The translations under genes were made by a program, and so were the position numbers. DNA of 64,000 nt from Pseudomonas fluorescens. GTDB taxonomy: Bacteria; Pseudomonadota; Gammaproteobacteria; Pseudomonadales; Pseudomonadaceae. The stretch lies in assembly GCF_902497995.1 (NCBI RefSeq), contig NZ_CABVII010000012.1, positions 1 to 64,000 of the forward strand, given 5' to 3'. This document shows, piece by piece, positions 63,025 through 64,000 of the stretch (positions are counted from its first letter, which is position 1; every line of letters starts with the position of its first letter). The notes beneath the pieces were generated by a model, which ran no database searches, was not told the origin of the DNA, and worked only from the letters and a program-made list of their open reading frames with translations.

Positions 63025-63639
63025 ATGCAGCCTGGTGTTGATTACTTCATAGAAAAGCTTGACCCTCACCACCAATCGAACAAATTCTCCTTGGGCCCAG
63101 ATCCTGATCTGCGGCCCTTGAAGTCGTTCATCCAAGACAACGCCTTGGATTACCAGGTCGCGAACGTCGCAGTCACCTATGTTGCTGTGCTACCACCGGC
63201 AGAACAGGGGACTAGACCACGAGTGATTGGTTACATCACCCTGACCTGCAGCGAGATCGATCTCGGTGGCACCTACGCCATTGACGACTGCGAGCACGCA
63301 AATCGCTACCCATCGATGCCAGCCCTTAAGGTGGCACGATTGGCCCGTCACGCGGGTTATGCTGGCTTCCGGATCGGTGAAACGTTAATGGATGTAGCGA
63401 TAGCCGTAGCTGTCGACAACATCGCTCAATTCGTCGGCTGCAGGTTTTTGGTCACAGACTCCAAAGCCAATTCAGTTCCTTTTTATGAAAAGGTCGGTTT
63501 GACGTTGCTGGACACCGAGGAAAATCGGGCGCGACGAGAGCCGGTGATGTTCCTCGACCTCAACAAGCTGGTTGAAGACGAGGTTGCTGAGCCTGAAGAG
63601 GAAGAATTAGTAGCAAACGCCGAACTCGAAATCGTCTAA
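63025..63639 (+). CDS. GNAT-family N-acetyltransferase, possible toxin
   Basis: 204 residues. The GNAT core runs from about 50 to 185: MPALKVARLARHAGYAGFRI, then GETLMDVAIAVAVDN, VGCRFLVTDSKANSVPFYEK and VGL. The acetyl-CoA loop reads YAGFRIGE rather than the usual Q-x-x-G-x-G. The C-terminal tail is very acidic (VEDEVAEPEEEELVANAELE), unlike TacT-type toxins. It directly follows the small antitoxin-like gene. Confidence 0.72.
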   Translation: MQPGVDYFIEKLDPHHQSNKFSLGPDPDLRPLKSFIQDNALDYQVANVAVTYVAVLPPAEQGTRPRVIGYITLTCSEIDLGGTYAIDDCEHANRYPSMPALKVARLARHAGYAGFRIGETLMDVAIAVAVDNIAQFVGCRFLVTDSKANSVPFYEKVGLTLLDTEENRARREPVMFLDLNKLVEDEVAEPEEEELVANAELEIV

Positions 63640-64000
63640 CTCAAAGGCCGGCTTAATCCGAGTTCGAATGCAGGTCTATGCCACAGAATTTCATCACGGC
63701 TGAAGTCTGTTAGCGTTTTTTTCGCAAATCACGGATTTAGTATCAAATTTCATCCAGCATTAGAATTTTCACACCTACGAAAATTATCGTTTTCGCATAA
63801 GATCGGTGTTCTGTTAGCGTTTTTCTTGCTCCAGTAAAGGATTCCGTCAATGCAAGTCGGTTTCAAGACCACAAAAACCGCTCCATTGTTACCGGTTTTT
63901 TTTGGGCGGGATTTGGTTGGTCGAGCCTCAGAGTTATCTGGCAGAGCTCAGTCCAGTCCTGAACGGACGTGCATTTTAGCCAGGAGGGGACGACCTGGAA
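63640..64000. other. 361-base AT-rich terminal stretch
   Basis: No gene is visible. CTGTTAGCGTTTTT occurs twice as a perfect 14-base direct repeat (63707-63720 and 63811-63824), 104 bases apart. Between them are AT-rich segments. The composition is clearly lower in GC than the core genome. A hairpin with T-run follows near 63900. Confidence 0.55.
63873..63903 (+). terminator. Terminator-like hairpin
   Basis: AAAACC (63874-63879) pairs with GGTTTT after CTCCATTGTTACC, followed by a run of T to 63903. The stem is short and AT-rich, so it is a weak candidate. Confidence 0.4.

Overview
The window looks like the chromosome of a fluorescent Pseudomonas (P. fluorescens group or close relative). The main signs are the algU-mucA-mucB-mucD block, a PhaG-type transacylase, the pxp 5-oxoprolinase genes, a tctDE-tctCBA citrate system, high GC, and many copies of the Pseudomonas REP element (core TGTGGGAGCGGGCTTGCTCGCG), mostly as inverted pairs between genes. 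No database search was possible; names rest on recognised sequence motifs, length and gene order.

Layout. 1-0.2 kb: the last residues of an IS110-type transposase. 0.2-5 kb: 5-oxoproline catabolism (pxpC, pxpB, pxpA), an MFS carrier and a divergent LysR regulator. 5-25.6 kb: core housekeeping and poorly known conserved genes (amidotransferase, oligopeptidase B, HNH protein, SpoU methyltransferase, ycgN, ycgL, RNase D, EptA, glutamine-synthetase-like polyamine ligase, CynX-like carrier, two LysR regulators around a CHMI-like isomerase). A six-copy, 87-bp tandem array carrying REP cores lies at 10.8-11.4 kb.

25.7-34 kb is accessory in character, with local AT-rich stretches. It holds a GNAT/DUF1778 toxin-antitoxin pair, a secreted arylsulfatase with a DUF3313 lipoprotein and a FadL-type porin, a Phd/RelE pair, a HicA/HicB pair, and a small orphan gene behind a strongly structured 5' leader. 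It ends at tRNA-Ser(CGA). Each toxin-antitoxin pair has inverted or repeated operator-like sequence upstream.

34-58 kb returns to core genes: purC, an MBL-fold hydrolase, bamC, dapA, gcvR-bcp, an AI-2E family carrier, tusA-like, an M48 protease, the algU-mucA-mucB-mucD envelope-stress operon (without mucC, with two similar sigma-E type promoter candidates), nadB, ygfX-sdhE, ygfZ, the tctDE two-component system divergent from tctCBA plus an AbrB-family gene, ung, and an enoyl-CoA hydratase-family gene.

59-62 kb has a Tyr/Gly-rich lipoprotein, a deletion scar joining the tail of a similar lipoprotein to the tail of a GGDEF gene, a CWC protein, rsuA and phaG. From tRNA-Gly(CCC) at 62.3 kb to the window end the sequence becomes AT-richer and looks like the edge of a genomic island: a 57-residue protein resembling the C-terminal part of DUF1778 antitoxins, followed by a GNAT acetyltransferase.

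The best leads for something undescribed are the structured leader and orphan gene at 33.3-33.9 kb, the reduced antitoxin/GNAT pair at 62.8-63.6 kb, the 87-bp array, and the sulfatase-lipoprotein-porin cluster between toxin-antitoxin modules.
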